Shown: one piece after another, positions 1 through 9,319 of the stretch
Layout: the number at the start of each line of letters is the position of its first letter
How positions within the stretch are numbered: position 1 is the first letter of the stretch
NCBI GenBank assembly: GCA_934754375.1
Contig: CAKVHT010000001.1
Location: 496,001-560,000, forward strand
Reading direction: 5' to 3'
DNA from: an uncultured Clostridia bacterium
Lineage (GTDB): Bacteria > Bacillota > Clostridia > Christensenellales > UBA1242
DNA length: 64,000 bases
Position numbers and translations under genes: made by a program
The notes under the pieces: model-generated
What the model was told of the DNA's origin: nothing
Seen by the model: only the letters and a program-made list of their open reading frames with translations
Databases searched by the model: none

Positions 1-419
1 TAGTCTGTGTTTTTAACAACTGGAGAAACCGCAACATGTGCTGACACGTCTAATGTTGTAACATTTAATTTGTTGGCGATTTTAGATGCAATTTCTGTTT
101 GTTGTTCATCAGATAAATCTTTCAAATAACGGACAACTAGTTTTGTTTCATCACCTTCGCCGAAAACTGAAATTGTGTCAAAACCTGAGTCATAAGTTTT
201 TAAAATTTGCTCAACATTTTTGCTTGCTTCATTTACTTTCATTTCACTGCCGATTGTAACAGAAAATTCGTTATAGCCAGCTATTTCAAAATTACCGTGC
301 AAACCAAATACACTTGCGATAATAATACCGATTGCCAAGAACACAGCCAAGACAATCAACACAATTTTATTTTTGTTGAAATATTCTTTGTTTGATTTTG
401 TAAAGTCTCTATTAAGCAT
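1..419 (-). CDS. secF: Protein translocase subunit SecF (5' part, cut by window edge)
   Basis: SecF works with SecD as a proton-driven accessory to the SecYEG channel. Only the first ~139 codons lie in the window. The reading begins MLNRDFTKSNKEYF, followed by a hydrophobic segment at about residues 18-38 and then a periplasmic-type domain, as in SecF. The ATG at 419 overlaps the secD stop by 8 bases, with a GGAGGC Shine-Dalgarno inside the secD end, so the two are translationally coupled. The C-terminal membrane half is outside the window. Order and coupling to secD carry most of the identification. Confidence 0.8.
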   Translation of the reverse strand, partial: MLNRDFTKSNKEYFNKNKIVLIVLAVFLAIGIIIASVFGLHGNFEIAGYNEFSVTIGSEMKVNEASKNVEQILKTYDSGFDTISVFGEGDETKLVVRYLKDLSDEQQTEIASKIANKLNVTTLDVSAHVAVSPVVKNTD

Positions 420-1725
420 TTTTGCCTCCTTTGTGGAAGTTGCATTTTGTTCCGTCCTCGTTGTTGATTGCAAGATACATGGCAACAAACAAACGCATCA
501 AAACCAAGCTTACAAACACACTTACAAAAGGCAAAACAAATGTTATCCAACCAAAAGATTGAATACCAGCACTAGGCATAAACATGCAAACAAAGCCCAA
601 CAATGCAAACAATGTATTATTCACAAATATGCGAACTAAACTTTCTTTAAATGCAAGTTTGAATGCGATATATAATTTGGTATCTGCTTGATAATGACGT
701 TTAGCACTTTCCATGATTGAAAGCAAACTGTCAGCCATAATCAAGTATGCAAGCATCAAACCAATCACCCCTGCAAAATTGAGGTGAACAGTTGGTATTG
801 ATTGCAACAAGAACAAGCCAATAACAACATAGAACAACATAGCAAACATGCCAACCAAGCCCATATCACGATATTTAACAATCATAAGCACAAGCATTGC
901 GATTGCAAAAACGGCAAAAATAACTGAAACATACACATTTGCCCCAATACCATAAGTTGCACTCATTTTGCCTGCGTCAACTTTTGTTAAATTTACATCT
1001 AACATACCTGAACGAATTTTGTTTGCATAAGTGTTTGCAATGCTGTGGCTGGTGAATGCTTCACTTTGAATTAAAATCTTGCCATCTTCAATTGCAGAAC
1101 TGCCTAAATCCATTTGTGTGAATTGTTCATCGCCAAAATAAATATAAACTTTGCCACCATTTTTGGTTGCTGTGGCGATTTTTTCTTTAACATCATCATT
1201 AAAATCAATGCGAACATAATATACCATTTCGCCTGTTTCACTGTTATAATAGTCATAAGCCGAAACAGATTTGATGTTTGAAGCATTTACAAATGAAGCC
1301 GAACTATCTTCTGACATTGAAAAACTAATTCTGGCAGGTTCTCCTACCAAACTTGTCAAATTTGAAATGTCGTCATCGTCTGCAACCGCAACTTGAAGAA
1401 CAATTTTATCTTCTCCATATTTTGCAACAGTTGCATCTTTAAAGCCTTCATCTTGAATGATTTTAAGCAAGTCTGCCATTGTTGATTCTTTCAATCTGTC
1501 ATAACTTGAACTTACTTCCCCATCAAGCAATTCTGTGCGATAAATAATCCTATATGTTGAACCAATATCTTCACCCAATTTCAAACTTGAAACAAAGTTT
1601 GAATAAGAAAAATATTTGCCATTAATAGACAATGGATAGGTGAAATTAACAAAGGTTGCAACCAAACATATAACTAAAATTATTGAAAATATAACAAATA
1701 AACTTTTTGAGCGCCTTTTAGTCAT
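412..1725 (-). CDS. secD: Protein translocase subunit SecD, divergent
   Basis: 437 aa, shorter than many SecD proteins. There is one TM near residues 8-28, a large extracytoplasmic part to ~260, then five TM segments (about 265-284, 291-310, 316-340, 368-385, 393-418). The membrane motif around GVIGLMLAYLIMADSLLSIM aligns without gaps to the SecD transmembrane motif and keeps the proton-relay Asp (D332) and the following Glu (E339). The usual GLDLxGG signature after TM1 is degenerate here (LGEDIGSTYRI, ~50-60), and the VDANV core is changed to MADSL. It has its own strong promoter and is followed directly by secF. SecD identity is firm because of secF and nearby yajC; it is clearly a fast-diverging copy. 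Confidence 0.85.
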   Translation of the reverse strand: MTKRRSKSLFVIFSIILVICLVATFVNFTYPLSINGKYFSYSNFVSSLKLGEDIGSTYRIIYRTELLDGEVSSSYDRLKESTMADLLKIIQDEGFKDATVAKYGEDKIVLQVAVADDDDISNLTSLVGEPARISFSMSEDSSASFVNASNIKSVSAYDYYNSETGEMVYYVRIDFNDDVKEKIATATKNGGKVYIYFGDEQFTQMDLGSSAIEDGKILIQSEAFTSHSIANTYANKIRSGMLDVNLTKVDAGKMSATYGIGANVYVSVIFAVFAIAMLVLMIVKYRDMGLVGMFAMLFYVVIGLFLLQSIPTVHLNFAGVIGLMLAYLIMADSLLSIMESAKRHYQADTKLYIAFKLAFKESLVRIFVNNTLFALLGFVCMFMPSAGIQSFGWITFVLPFVSVFVSLVLMRLFVAMYLAINNEDGTKCNFHKGGKNA

Positions 1726-1747
1726 CTAATTCTCCTAAATCAGTTAG

Positions 1748-1776
1748 ATTATAAACAAATTTTGTGTTTATGTCAA
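1748..1776 (-). promoter_or_regulatory. Sigma-A promoter of secDF
   Basis: On the minus strand TTGACA (1776-1771), a 17-base spacer and TATAAT (1753-1748) form a perfect consensus, 22 bases upstream of the secD ATG, with a GGAGAA Shine-Dalgarno between. Confidence 0.85.
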
Positions 1777-1977
1777 ACGAAACAAACGCAAAAAGCCAAA
1801 CTAGTATAATAATATTTATAAATATTAATATATTCTTTATTTTTGGCAGATTTTATGACTAAATTATTACCCAAAAAGTTTATTTTTAATATCAAAAAGA
1901 CAATTTTTGATTTGTTTTATCATTCAGCTTGTTGTAAATATTGTTTTGAATGTGGCAATCTATTAAACTTACTTATC

Positions 1978-2376
1978 TTAAGCAGTTTTTTTGCTTGTTA
2001 ATTTGAAAATGACTGCAATGATAACAGCAACCGCAACTGCGAAGAGCAAATCAAACAAAATGCTTGCGTCAAATGTGAAACCACCATTCAAAATTGAGAA
2101 CACTACAAAAGCCAAAACACCATATACAGCCCCAGCAATCAATGCTCTGATAAGCAATTTTTCAGTTGATGATTTTTTCAAAATATGCACAGACATAAAC
2201 AATGACAATGCTTTGATAACATCATTGATATAACTTACAGCCTTGCCAGGTATATCTGCAAATTTAAGCACAATAGCAAGCAAAACAGTGCCAATCAATG
2301 TTACAACCAAACCAATCAAACAACTTTTCAATATCTCAACAACCGCCCCACCTTTTTTTACTTTAATATCGTTCAT
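1978..2376 (-). CDS. Small membrane protein, TIGR04086/YrzE-like
   Basis: 132 aa with four predicted membrane segments (about 14-37, 52-64 weak, 77-95, 105-125). The length, the basic N-terminus and position between yajC and secD match the clostridial TIGR04086 family of uncharacterised membrane proteins. It has a strong Shine-Dalgarno (AGGAGGAATTT then ATG). No function is known; its place in the export cluster suggests, but does not show, a link to Sec. The yajC terminator lies upstream, so it is probably transcribed separately from yajC. Confidence 0.6.
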   Translation of the reverse strand: MNDIKVKKGGAVVEILKSCLIGLVVTLIGTVLLAIVLKFADIPGKAVSYINDVIKALSLFMSVHILKKSSTEKLLIRALIAGAVYGVLAFVVFSILNGGFTFDASILFDLLFAVAVAVIIAVIFKLTSKKTA

Positions 2377-2540
2377 AAATTCCTCCTAATATAACTTATT
2401 TTTGCAGGCTGGCAAAATAACAAAATCAAGGCAATATCTTTAAGAACTTTTGTTGCTTTTTGCAACTTGTTGTCGAATTAATAGATTTTTGATTGCCAGT
2501 TATTGCTGAAAATAAATCAAAATAGACCTTGGTTTGCAAC

Positions 2541-2569
2541 AAAAAAAGGCACGCCTAAAACGCACCTTT
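2541..2569 (-). terminator. Terminator after yajC
   Basis: Stem of 9 pairs (two G-U) between 2545-2553 and 2561-2569, followed on the minus strand by seven T residues. Lies 10 bases past the yajC stop. Confidence 0.8.
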
Positions 2570-2578
2570 GTTATAAAA

Positions 2579-3028
2579 CTATTTTGAAGCCTTTTTTGTT
2601 GATTTTTTTGGTTGTTCAGCATGTTCAACCTTTCCTTCTTTAGGTTGTTCAGCTTTTGCCTCTTCAACAGGTTTTTCTTCAACTTTTTGTTCTTCAGCCT
2701 TTGGTTGTTTAACCACAACAACTTTTTTAGCTTGAGGTTGTTGTTCTTCTTTGCCGAATACATAATAAATTGCATTTGCATGAACTGTGAAATAACCAGT
2801 GTGTTCACCACGACCTGTTTTAAGTACAAAATATTTGTATTCATCTTCAGTGTAGCTTTCAACAACTTCGCCAACAACACCTGTATCTGTCATAACTTTG
2901 TCGCCTGGTTTAAGTTCTTCACGCATTGAACCGAGTTCTGTATTAAATTTCTTCTTTTTGAAATATGACAAAACAAACAACGCAACAACTAAAACAAGCA
3001 AAACTACCAATAAAATAATTTCCATCAT
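2579..3028 (-). CDS. yajC: Preprotein translocase subunit YajC with long charged tail
   Basis: 149 aa. One N-terminal TM (about 3-22) precedes the basic stretch KKKK and the conserved YajC domain with LKPGDKVMTDTGVVGEV (~39-55) and a beta-rich part to ~95. The SecDF-YajC complex assists protein export at the membrane. YajC is usually 85-110 aa; here a low-complexity Lys/Glu/Gln/Pro tail (about 97-149) is added. Two Met codons stand at the start; the AAAGGGG Shine-Dalgarno fits the first better. Own promoter and terminator, so monocistronic. Confidence 0.9.
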   Translation of the reverse strand: MMEIILLVVLLVLVVALFVLSYFKKKKFNTELGSMREELKPGDKVMTDTGVVGEVVESYTEDEYKYFVLKTGRGEHTGYFTVHANAIYYVFGKEEQQPQAKKVVVVKQPKAEEQKVEEKPVEEAKAEQPKEGKVEHAEQPKKSTKKASK

Positions 3029-3060
3029 AAATGTTTACCCCTTTAAATTAAACTGTTATG

Positions 3061-3090
3061 ATTGTAACAAAACAACCAACTTGCTGTCAA
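3061..3090 (-). promoter_or_regulatory. Promoter of yajC
   Basis: Minus-strand TTGACA (3090-3085), 18-base spacer, TACAAT (3066-3061), ending 32 bases before the ATG. The rest of the 3091-3298 gap holds a weaker promoter-like pair (TTGACA 3224-3219, TAAAAG 3202-3197) and no ORF. Confidence 0.75.
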
Positions 3091-3298
3091 ACCTTTTTGA
3101 GCATCAAATCAAGTGAAAGCAAGATTTTTTTATACTTTAATTAAGATTTTTGTTGAATAATAGATTATTCCTTTGTTAAACCACATTATAACTTATCTTT
3201 TAATGTGCATTACATTTCTGTCAAGGGTATAACCACACTTTAGGTGTTTTTAAAACAACAAATCAACGTCATTTTAAGCCACAAAAACTTTAATTTTG

Positions 3299-4417
3299 TT
3301 AATCTTTTATGCCATACTTGTCATAAAATTCTTGCTTAAATTCCAAAAACCTATCGTTATTTATGGCTTCACGCATATTTTCCATCATTTTTAAAGTAAA
3401 TCTGATGTTGTGCAAACTCAACAACCTTGCACCTAAAATTTCATTACACATAACCAAATGATGCAAATATGCTTTTGTGTGATTTTTGCAACAATAGCAA
3501 TCACATTCTTCGTCAAGCGGGCTAAAATCTTCTTTATATTTGGCATTTTTTAAAATAACTTTGCCATGACTTGTCATTGCCAAACCATTGCGAGCCACAC
3601 GTGTTTGAAGCACGCAATCAAACATGTCAATACCACGTTCGACACCTTCAAAAATATAATCTGGTGTACCCACCCCCATCATGTATCTTGGCATGTTTTC
3701 AGGGTAATAAGGTTTCATAACATCAAGCATTTCAATCATGGTTTGTTTTGGTTCGCCAACTGAAAGCCCACCAATTGCTATGCCACATTTGCAATATTTT
3801 TTGGTTTCTTGCAAACTTTTTAAACGCAAATCTGGATAAAAATTGCCTTGCACAATTGGAAACAACATTTGGTTGTCATTATTATGAGCCTTAACACACC
3901 TATCCAACCAATCTAGTGTGCGGTTCATCGCCTTTTCTGCTTCCGCGTGAGTTACACCTGGTTCTGTGCAAACGTCAAAAGCCATGATAATATCTGCACC
4001 AATGTTATTTTCGATTTCCATAACTTTTTCAGGGGTAAAAAATAATTTTGCACCTGACAAATGGTTTTTAAATTCTACACCCTCGTCTGTTATTTTTCTT
4101 AAATCTGCCAAAGAAAAAACTTGAAACCCGCCACTATCAGTAAGCATTGGGCGCTTAAAATTCATAAATTTGTGCACCCCTCCCGCTTTTTTGATAAGCT
4201 CATCGCCTGGGCGGATATGCAAATGATATGTATTAGCCAAGATAATTTGAGCACCAACATCATACAAATCATCACTTGTAAGAGATTTTACCGTTGCAAG
4301 TGTGCCAACTGGCATAAAAATTGGTGTAAAAATATCACCATGCGGTGTGTGCAACACCCCAGTTCTTGCCCCACTGTTTGGGTCTATATGCAAGATTTCG
4401 TAACTAAACTTTTCCAT
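3299..4417 (-). CDS. tgt: Queuine/preQ1 tRNA-ribosyltransferase
   Basis: 372 aa, full length for bacterial Tgt. The enzyme swaps guanine at position 34 of GUN-anticodon tRNAs for preQ1. Visible hallmarks are the active-site LTDSGGFQVFSL near 92-103 (Asp94), the substrate-loop GGLSVGEP (~217-224), and the C-terminal zinc site CDCYCC followed by a distant His in SLHNIRF. It is the next gene after queA on the same strand, completing the queuosine pair, although 176 bases with a possible own promoter separate them. Shine-Dalgarno AAGGGAAA before the ATG. Confidence 0.97.
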   Translation of the reverse strand: MEKFSYEILHIDPNSGARTGVLHTPHGDIFTPIFMPVGTLATVKSLTSDDLYDVGAQIILANTYHLHIRPGDELIKKAGGVHKFMNFKRPMLTDSGGFQVFSLADLRKITDEGVEFKNHLSGAKLFFTPEKVMEIENNIGADIIMAFDVCTEPGVTHAEAEKAMNRTLDWLDRCVKAHNNDNQMLFPIVQGNFYPDLRLKSLQETKKYCKCGIAIGGLSVGEPKQTMIEMLDVMKPYYPENMPRYMMGVGTPDYIFEGVERGIDMFDCVLQTRVARNGLAMTSHGKVILKNAKYKEDFSPLDEECDCYCCKNHTKAYLHHLVMCNEILGARLLSLHNIRFTLKMMENMREAINNDRFLEFKQEFYDKYGIKD

Positions 4418-4593
4418 AAATTTCCCTTAAAATATAAACGTATTTGTAAATATGCTTGCCAAATGAGCAAGTTGAACATTGCATTTTTTACCAATCAAAA
4501 ACTTTAAAAAGGAACATGTAACTTTCCCTTATCGATTAAGTTATTTACAATCAAAAATAGAATTTTATTTTTCAAAAAGATTGCAAAACAATG

Positions 4594-5685
4594 TTATTCA
4601 ATAAACATACTATCGCCAAAACTGAAAAAGCGGTATTGATTTTCTACAGCAAATTCGTACAAATTCATAGTGTTTTCATAACCTGCAAATGCACTAATCA
4701 GCATTATCAGTGTTGATTTTGGCAAATGGAAATTGGTTATAAGTGCATCAACAACTTTAAATTGATAAGGTGGATAAATGAATATGCTTGTGTTATCATC
4801 ATCTGCCGAAAGAGGCAAACCTTTTAATGCAACACTTTCCAATGTCCTTACACTGGTTGTGCCAACAGCAATAACACGGCGATTTTCTCTTTTTGCCTTA
4901 TTAATTGCCTCCGCTGCTTGTTCACTTAAATGATAATGTTCAGTGTGCATTGTGTGTTTTGTGATATCATCTTCTTTGCACGGACGGAATGTCCCAAGCC
5001 CTACATCAAGGGTAAGTTCAACAATTTCAACCCCCATATCTTGTATTTTTTTAAGCAACTCTTTTGTGAAGTGCAATCCAGCAGTTGGTGCCGCAGCACT
5101 GCCTTCAACTTTGTTGTATACTGTTTGATAGCGTTCTTTATCTTTCAATTTTTCATGAATATAATGTGGCAATGGCATTTGCCCAATGCGAGACAAAATA
5201 TCTTCAAACACACCCTGATATATAAATTTAACAACACGATTGCCATCATCTTTAACAGATACAATTTCACATTTCAATTCTTCATTAAAAGTGACAATGG
5301 AACCAACAGGCACACGTCTTGCTGGCTTTATCAAAACTTCCCACTCATCTAATTTCAAGCGCTTTAAAAGAAGGATTTCAATATTTGCACCAGTGTCTTT
5401 TTTGCCATACAATCTTGCAGGCAAAACACGAGTGTTATTAACAACCAAAACATCGCCTTTTTGCAAAAATTCGGTTATATCTTTAAAATGCCTTTGCTTA
5501 ATTTCTTTGGTTTTACGATTAAAAACCAACAAACGGCTTTCATCACGTTTTTCAAGCGGAGTTTGAGCAATCAACTCTTCTGGCAAATAATAATCATATG
5601 TTGACAATTTTTGATAATCAACTTGCGCAAGTTTTTTTGCCGGTTGTTTTTTATTTGTTAATGCTATAAATTTATTTGCTTTCAT
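4594..5685 (-). CDS. queA: S-adenosylmethionine:tRNA ribosyltransferase-isomerase
   Basis: QueA adds an epoxycyclopentanediol moiety from SAM to preQ1 in tRNA. The family signature DYYLPEELIAQTPLEKRDESR sits near residue 30-50 of the protein, and GSAAAPTAGLHFT and NFHLPKSTLIMLISAFAG are present further on. I start it at the ATG at 5685 (363 aa) because AAGGTG lies just upstream; in-frame ATGs at 5748, 5706 and 5691 are deeper inside ruvB and lack ribosome sites. The start overlaps the ruvB end by 14 bases, so the two are coupled. It carries about 20 extra basic N-terminal residues compared with typical QueA. Confidence 0.96.
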   Translation of the reverse strand: MKANKFIALTNKKQPAKKLAQVDYQKLSTYDYYLPEELIAQTPLEKRDESRLLVFNRKTKEIKQRHFKDITEFLQKGDVLVVNNTRVLPARLYGKKDTGANIEILLLKRLKLDEWEVLIKPARRVPVGSIVTFNEELKCEIVSVKDDGNRVVKFIYQGVFEDILSRIGQMPLPHYIHEKLKDKERYQTVYNKVEGSAAAPTAGLHFTKELLKKIQDMGVEIVELTLDVGLGTFRPCKEDDITKHTMHTEHYHLSEQAAEAINKAKRENRRVIAVGTTSVRTLESVALKGLPLSADDDNTSIFIYPPYQFKVVDALITNFHLPKSTLIMLISAFAGYENTMNLYEFAVENQYRFFSFGDSMFIE

Positions 5686-6721
5686 TTTCATCACCTTCTG
5701 AAACATCAACTTGCAATAATTTTGGCACTGGCAATCCAAAATGTTCATACGCCAAGCGAGTTACCATCCTGCCCCTATTTGTGCGCAAAACAAAACCAAG
5801 TTGCATCAAATATGGCTCAACTATATCTTCAATTGTTGAAATCTCTTCATTAGTGGTTGCTGATAAAGTTTCCAAACCGACTGGACCACCGCCAAATTTT
5901 TCAATCATTGCCATAAGCACTCTTTTATCAACATAATCTAAGCCTAACTCGTCAATATCCATCAATGTTAGAGCCTTTTTTGCATCTTCAACTGTGATTC
6001 TATCTTTATCCTCAACCTGAACATAATCTCTTACACGTTTTAAAAGGCGGTTTGCAATACGTGGTGTGCCACGGCTTCTGCGTGCAATTTCATAGGTAGC
6101 TTGTTCATCTATGCTGACATTTAAAATGCTTGCTGAACGTGACAATATTTTTGCTATTTCATCAACGGTGTATAATTCTAGACGGCATGAAATACCAAAC
6201 CTATCACGCAACGGACTTGATAAATTACCTGCTTTTGTTGTTGCACCAATCAATGTAAAAGGTTGAATTTTAAGGCGCATACTGCGGGCACTTGGCCCTT
6301 TCCCAACAATAAAATCAAGGGCATAATCTTCCATCGCTGGATATAAAATCTCTTCAACTGATTTGCTTATGCGGTGAATTTCATCAATAAACAAAACATC
6401 ATTTGTGTTAAGGTTTGTCAAAATAGCAGCAAGGTCGGCAGCATTTTCAATGCTTGGGCCACTTGTGATTTTGATTTGACTGCCTATTTCATTTGCAATG
6501 ATATGGCTCAAAGTTGTTTTACCCAATCCTGGTGGGCCATATAACAAAACATGGTCAAGGGCTTCTTTGCGTTTTTTTGCTGCGGCAATATAAACTTTTA
6601 AATTAGATTTGATTTTTTCTTGCCCTGTATATTCATCAAAAGACATAGGTCGAAGTTTATTTTCAACTTCGACATCACTCATGTTTTTTGTGCTACTTAT
6701 AAATCTATCTCTTTCTTCCAT
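5672..6721 (-). CDS. ruvB: Holliday junction branch migration helicase RuvB
   Basis: 349 aa AAA+ ATPase that drives branch migration with RuvA. Walker A GPPGLGKTTL (~64-73), Walker B LFIDEIHR, sensor 1 IGATTKAG and the C-terminal winged-helix domain with GGGPVGLETL are all present. It follows ruvA with 17 bases between and overlaps queA, giving a ruvA-ruvB-queA transcription order that is common in Gram-positives. Nothing unusual. Confidence 0.98.
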   Translation of the reverse strand: MEERDRFISSTKNMSDVEVENKLRPMSFDEYTGQEKIKSNLKVYIAAAKKRKEALDHVLLYGPPGLGKTTLSHIIANEIGSQIKITSGPSIENAADLAAILTNLNTNDVLFIDEIHRISKSVEEILYPAMEDYALDFIVGKGPSARSMRLKIQPFTLIGATTKAGNLSSPLRDRFGISCRLELYTVDEIAKILSRSASILNVSIDEQATYEIARRSRGTPRIANRLLKRVRDYVQVEDKDRITVEDAKKALTLMDIDELGLDYVDKRVLMAMIEKFGGGPVGLETLSATTNEEISTIEDIVEPYLMQLGFVLRTNRGRMVTRLAYEHFGLPVPKLLQVDVSEGDENESK

Positions 6722-6738
6722 AATCGCCTTTTTAAAAT

Positions 6739-7338
6739 TTATTTTTCACCCATTGAATGTAACACTTTGGCAACAATGGTTTCGCCTGTGTCATTTTCAG
6801 TTGCAACAGCATTTGCCCTTTTTGTAGCTTCTGTTTTGCTCAAGCCAAGGCTTGTAAGCACAATGATTGCGTCTTCCAAATATTGGTTGTTTGTTTCCGC
6901 TTCAAACGGATTAACATCTGGCAACAAGAAATCAAATGGTTTGATTTTATCTTTGAGTTCGACAATAATACGTTCTGCTGTCTTTTTACCAATACCCTTG
7001 CAAGAACCAATCACCGAAACATCTTGTGTTACAATGCTATTCACAATTTTATTCATTTTTTCAGCAGACAAAATTGCAATTGCTGTTTTGCTTCCTACAC
7101 CTGACACGGAAATAAGTTGCAAAAACAATCGTTTTTCTTCTGGACTAACAAACCCATAAAGGCTCAATTCATCTTCTCTAACGTGCATATAGGTATAAAT
7201 TTTAACCTCTTCCTCTATTGCTGGCAAACTTAACATGCAACTTTTGGTTACATAGATTTGAAAACCAACACCATTACATTCAACTGTAATGCTTTCATAG
7301 TCTTTTTCCCTTAAAATGCCTCTAATAAAATTTATCAT
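6739..7338 (-). CDS. ruvA: Holliday junction DNA-binding protein RuvA
   Basis: 199 aa. OB-fold N-terminal domain (starts MINFIRGIL), two helix-hairpin-helix motifs (LISVSGVGSKTAIAIL ~75-90 and SCKGIGKKTAERIIVEL ~111-128), an acidic linker and the flexible C-terminal domain III that contacts RuvB. Binds the four-way junction as a tetramer. Shine-Dalgarno AAAGGG before the ATG. A 131-base gap, without an ORF, separates it from ruvC upstream. Confidence 0.97.
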   Translation of the reverse strand: MINFIRGILREKDYESITVECNGVGFQIYVTKSCMLSLPAIEEEVKIYTYMHVREDELSLYGFVSPEEKRLFLQLISVSGVGSKTAIAILSAEKMNKIVNSIVTQDVSVIGSCKGIGKKTAERIIVELKDKIKPFDFLLPDVNPFEAETNNQYLEDAIIVLTSLGLSKTEATKRANAVATENDTGETIVAKVLHSMGEK

Positions 7339-7469
7339 AAAATCCCTTTAATTTTTAATATTGTTTCAAAAATAAGCCGTTTATATTGTTGTTGTGTTTA
7401 TATCAAACATATTTTCAATCTTGCAAAACAAAGCATTACATTTTGAAAGACAAAATATGTGTTTCTAAG

Positions 7470-7955
7470 TCAAATTGAGTTGTCGCTCATGATTGAGTTT
7501 GTTTGCATGTGAGTTAATGCTACCGCAAGAGCATCCGCAGCATCGTCAGGTTTTGGGGTTTGTGCCAAGCCCAATATGTTTTTAACCATAAACTGAACTT
7601 GCTTTTTTTCTGCCCTACCATTGCCTGTTAATGCCTGCTTTATTTGAAGAGGCGTATATTCAAACAGTTTGTCGGTATATTGCTTTGATGCAACAATCAA
7701 CACCCCACGTGCTTCTGCCACTGGTATGGCTGTTGTGTTATTGGTATTAAAAAACAATTCCTCAAATGCTACTTGGTCTGGCTTAAAAGTTTCCATAAGT
7801 TCACAAGTGGCTTGATAAATTGTATTTAATCTACTGCTGATACCCATAGATTTAGGCGTTGTAATAACACCAAAGTCAACAACTTTGCAACCATTTGTTT
7901 CAATTACACCATAACCAACAATATTGTAGCCTGGGTCAATGCCTAAAATCCTCAT
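7470..7955 (-). CDS. ruvC: Crossover junction endodeoxyribonuclease RuvC
   Basis: 161 aa resolvase. The four catalytic acidic residues are visible: Asp in RILGIDPG (D7), Glu in FEELFF (~67), and the C-terminal pair in KPDDAADALAVALTH (~138-141). Cuts Holliday junctions processed by RuvAB. Strong AAAGGGG ribosome site; only 9 bases after the stop of the upstream coiled-coil gene, so it belongs to a yebC-coiled-coil-ruvC operon. Confidence 0.97.
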   Translation of the reverse strand: MRILGIDPGYNIVGYGVIETNGCKVVDFGVITTPKSMGISSRLNTIYQATCELMETFKPDQVAFEELFFNTNNTTAIPVAEARGVLIVASKQYTDKLFEYTPLQIKQALTGNGRAEKKQVQFMVKNILGLAQTPKPDDAADALAVALTHMQTNSIMSDNSI

Positions 7956-7964
7956 AATCCCCTT

Positions 7965-8558
7965 TTAAGCAATTTGTTGCAATTGATTTATTAGCGTGTT
8001 GACACTAACATACAACTCATTAAAACGTTGATTGTCTTGCTCAAGTTGATTTTTCTTGACATTATAATCACTTACCAGCATTTCAATTTTATCCAAAATT
8101 GCTTTGATAATTTTAACTTGTTGTTTATATCCTTTGATAATAATCGCAGGTGTGTTTTCATCAACATTTGCTTTAAAATCTTTGCAAAGATTGCTAACTT
8201 CGTGTTTATATTCTGTTTTAAGGCTACCACAATCTTGCAATGCAACACGATATTTTTTGCAACTATCACTAAAATCAGTGTTTACTTGTTGCACTTCGCT
8301 GTTCAAACGATTGATTTTAGATTTGTTTTGTGTGTAAACAGTTTTACGCTCTGCCTTTGAAGCAGACGAAATATCCCTTGTGATAGTGCTTAAATCATTT
8401 TTATGGTCGATAAGTTGCTCAAAATAGTTAGTTAAATTTGCCCTGCTATCTTCAGCAACCAACAGCGAACTATTGTACAAAGAAAACAAAGCTGATAATT
8501 TATTGCGATTATCATTAAGTTCTTTGATTATTTCAAGCAATTTATCGTTTGTTTCCAT
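7965..8558 (-). CDS. Unknown coiled-coil protein in yebC-ruvC operon
   Basis: 197 aa, soluble, rich in Lys, Asn, Gln, Leu and Ser, with heptad-like helices over nearly its whole length and no membrane segment or recognisable catalytic motif. Two Cys occur (CKKYRVALQDC). The ATG follows the yebC stop by one base and uses a ribosome site inside the yebC end (GAGGAAGAA), so the pair is translationally coupled; ruvC follows 9 bases later. I do not recognise the family. Position suggests a role tied to recombination or chromosome handling, which is inference only. Confidence 0.75.
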   Translation of the reverse strand: METNDKLLEIIKELNDNRNKLSALFSLYNSSLLVAEDSRANLTNYFEQLIDHKNDLSTITRDISSASKAERKTVYTQNKSKINRLNSEVQQVNTDFSDSCKKYRVALQDCGSLKTEYKHEVSNLCKDFKANVDENTPAIIIKGYKQQVKIIKAILDKIEMLVSDYNVKKNQLEQDNQRFNELYVSVNTLINQLQQIA

Positions 8559-8559
8559 A

Positions 8560-9285
8560 TTATTCTTCCTCTATATTTGATACAACGTCAATAACGTCAT
8601 CACTTTCGTTAAGTTTATCAATCATTTTGTCAAAAGTTTCACGTTTATGTTCATCAAGTGCAATATAATTTTGAGGTATCATTTCGACACCTGAACTTAA
8701 GATTGTGTAATTCGCATCTTCAAATGCTTTTACCAAATCATTTACACTTGTTGCACTAGGCTCAGTATAAACTGTGAAAACTTCATCATCTTCACAATCA
8801 ACAGCATTCATATTGATTGCAAGTTCCATGGCACTGTCCCCATCAAACTTATCGTTCTTTTCAACTACAACAACACCACGATTGTCAAACATATAACTTA
8901 CACAACCGGTTGAACCAAGGCTACCACCAAATTTATCAAAAGCATAACGAACATCACTGCTTGTGCGATTTTTGTTATCTGTAAAACACTTTACAACAAC
9001 TGCAACACCACCAACACCATAACCTTCATAGGTTTGTTCAACAAAATTGCTGTTGTCTATTTCACTGTTCTTTTTGATAATGCCATTAATACGGTCATTT
9101 GGCATATTGTATTGACGGGCTTTTGCGATTGCCATTTTAAGTTTTGAGTTGCTGTCAATGTTTGGGCCACCTTCTTTGACTGCAACCATGATTTCACGCC
9201 CTATTTTTGTGAACACTTTACTGCGTTCTGCATCTGATTTTTCTTTTCTTCCTTTAATATTATTCCACTTACTATGTCCTGACAT
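8560..9285 (-). CDS. YebC/PmpR family protein
   Basis: 241 aa, full length for the TACO1/YebC family. The N-terminus MSGHSKWNNIKGRK is diagnostic, followed by the basic helical domain (KAR..NMPNDRI) and the YEGYGVGGVAVVV segment. Members act as DNA-binding regulators or as translation factors at proline-rich stretches; which applies cannot be read from sequence. In many genomes it lies beside ruvC, as here. Confidence 0.93.
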   Translation of the reverse strand: MSGHSKWNNIKGRKEKSDAERSKVFTKIGREIMVAVKEGGPNIDSNSKLKMAIAKARQYNMPNDRINGIIKKNSEIDNSNFVEQTYEGYGVGGVAVVVKCFTDNKNRTSSDVRYAFDKFGGSLGSTGCVSYMFDNRGVVVVEKNDKFDGDSAMELAINMNAVDCEDDEVFTVYTEPSATSVNDLVKAFEDANYTILSSGVEMIPQNYIALDEHKRETFDKMIDKLNESDDVIDVVSNIEEE

Positions 9286-9319
9286 AAATTCTCCTATAAA
9301 TCTAAATTAAAATAATTAT

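Noticed and set aside
412..1725. secD as a pseudogene
   Set aside because: The frame is intact, with strong promoter, ribosome site and conserved proton-relay Asp; divergence is not decay.
1856..2002. Plus-strand frame of 48 codons with CCxxCxxC
   Set aside because: No ribosome site, runs into the end of the membrane gene on the other strand; kept only as a remote possibility.
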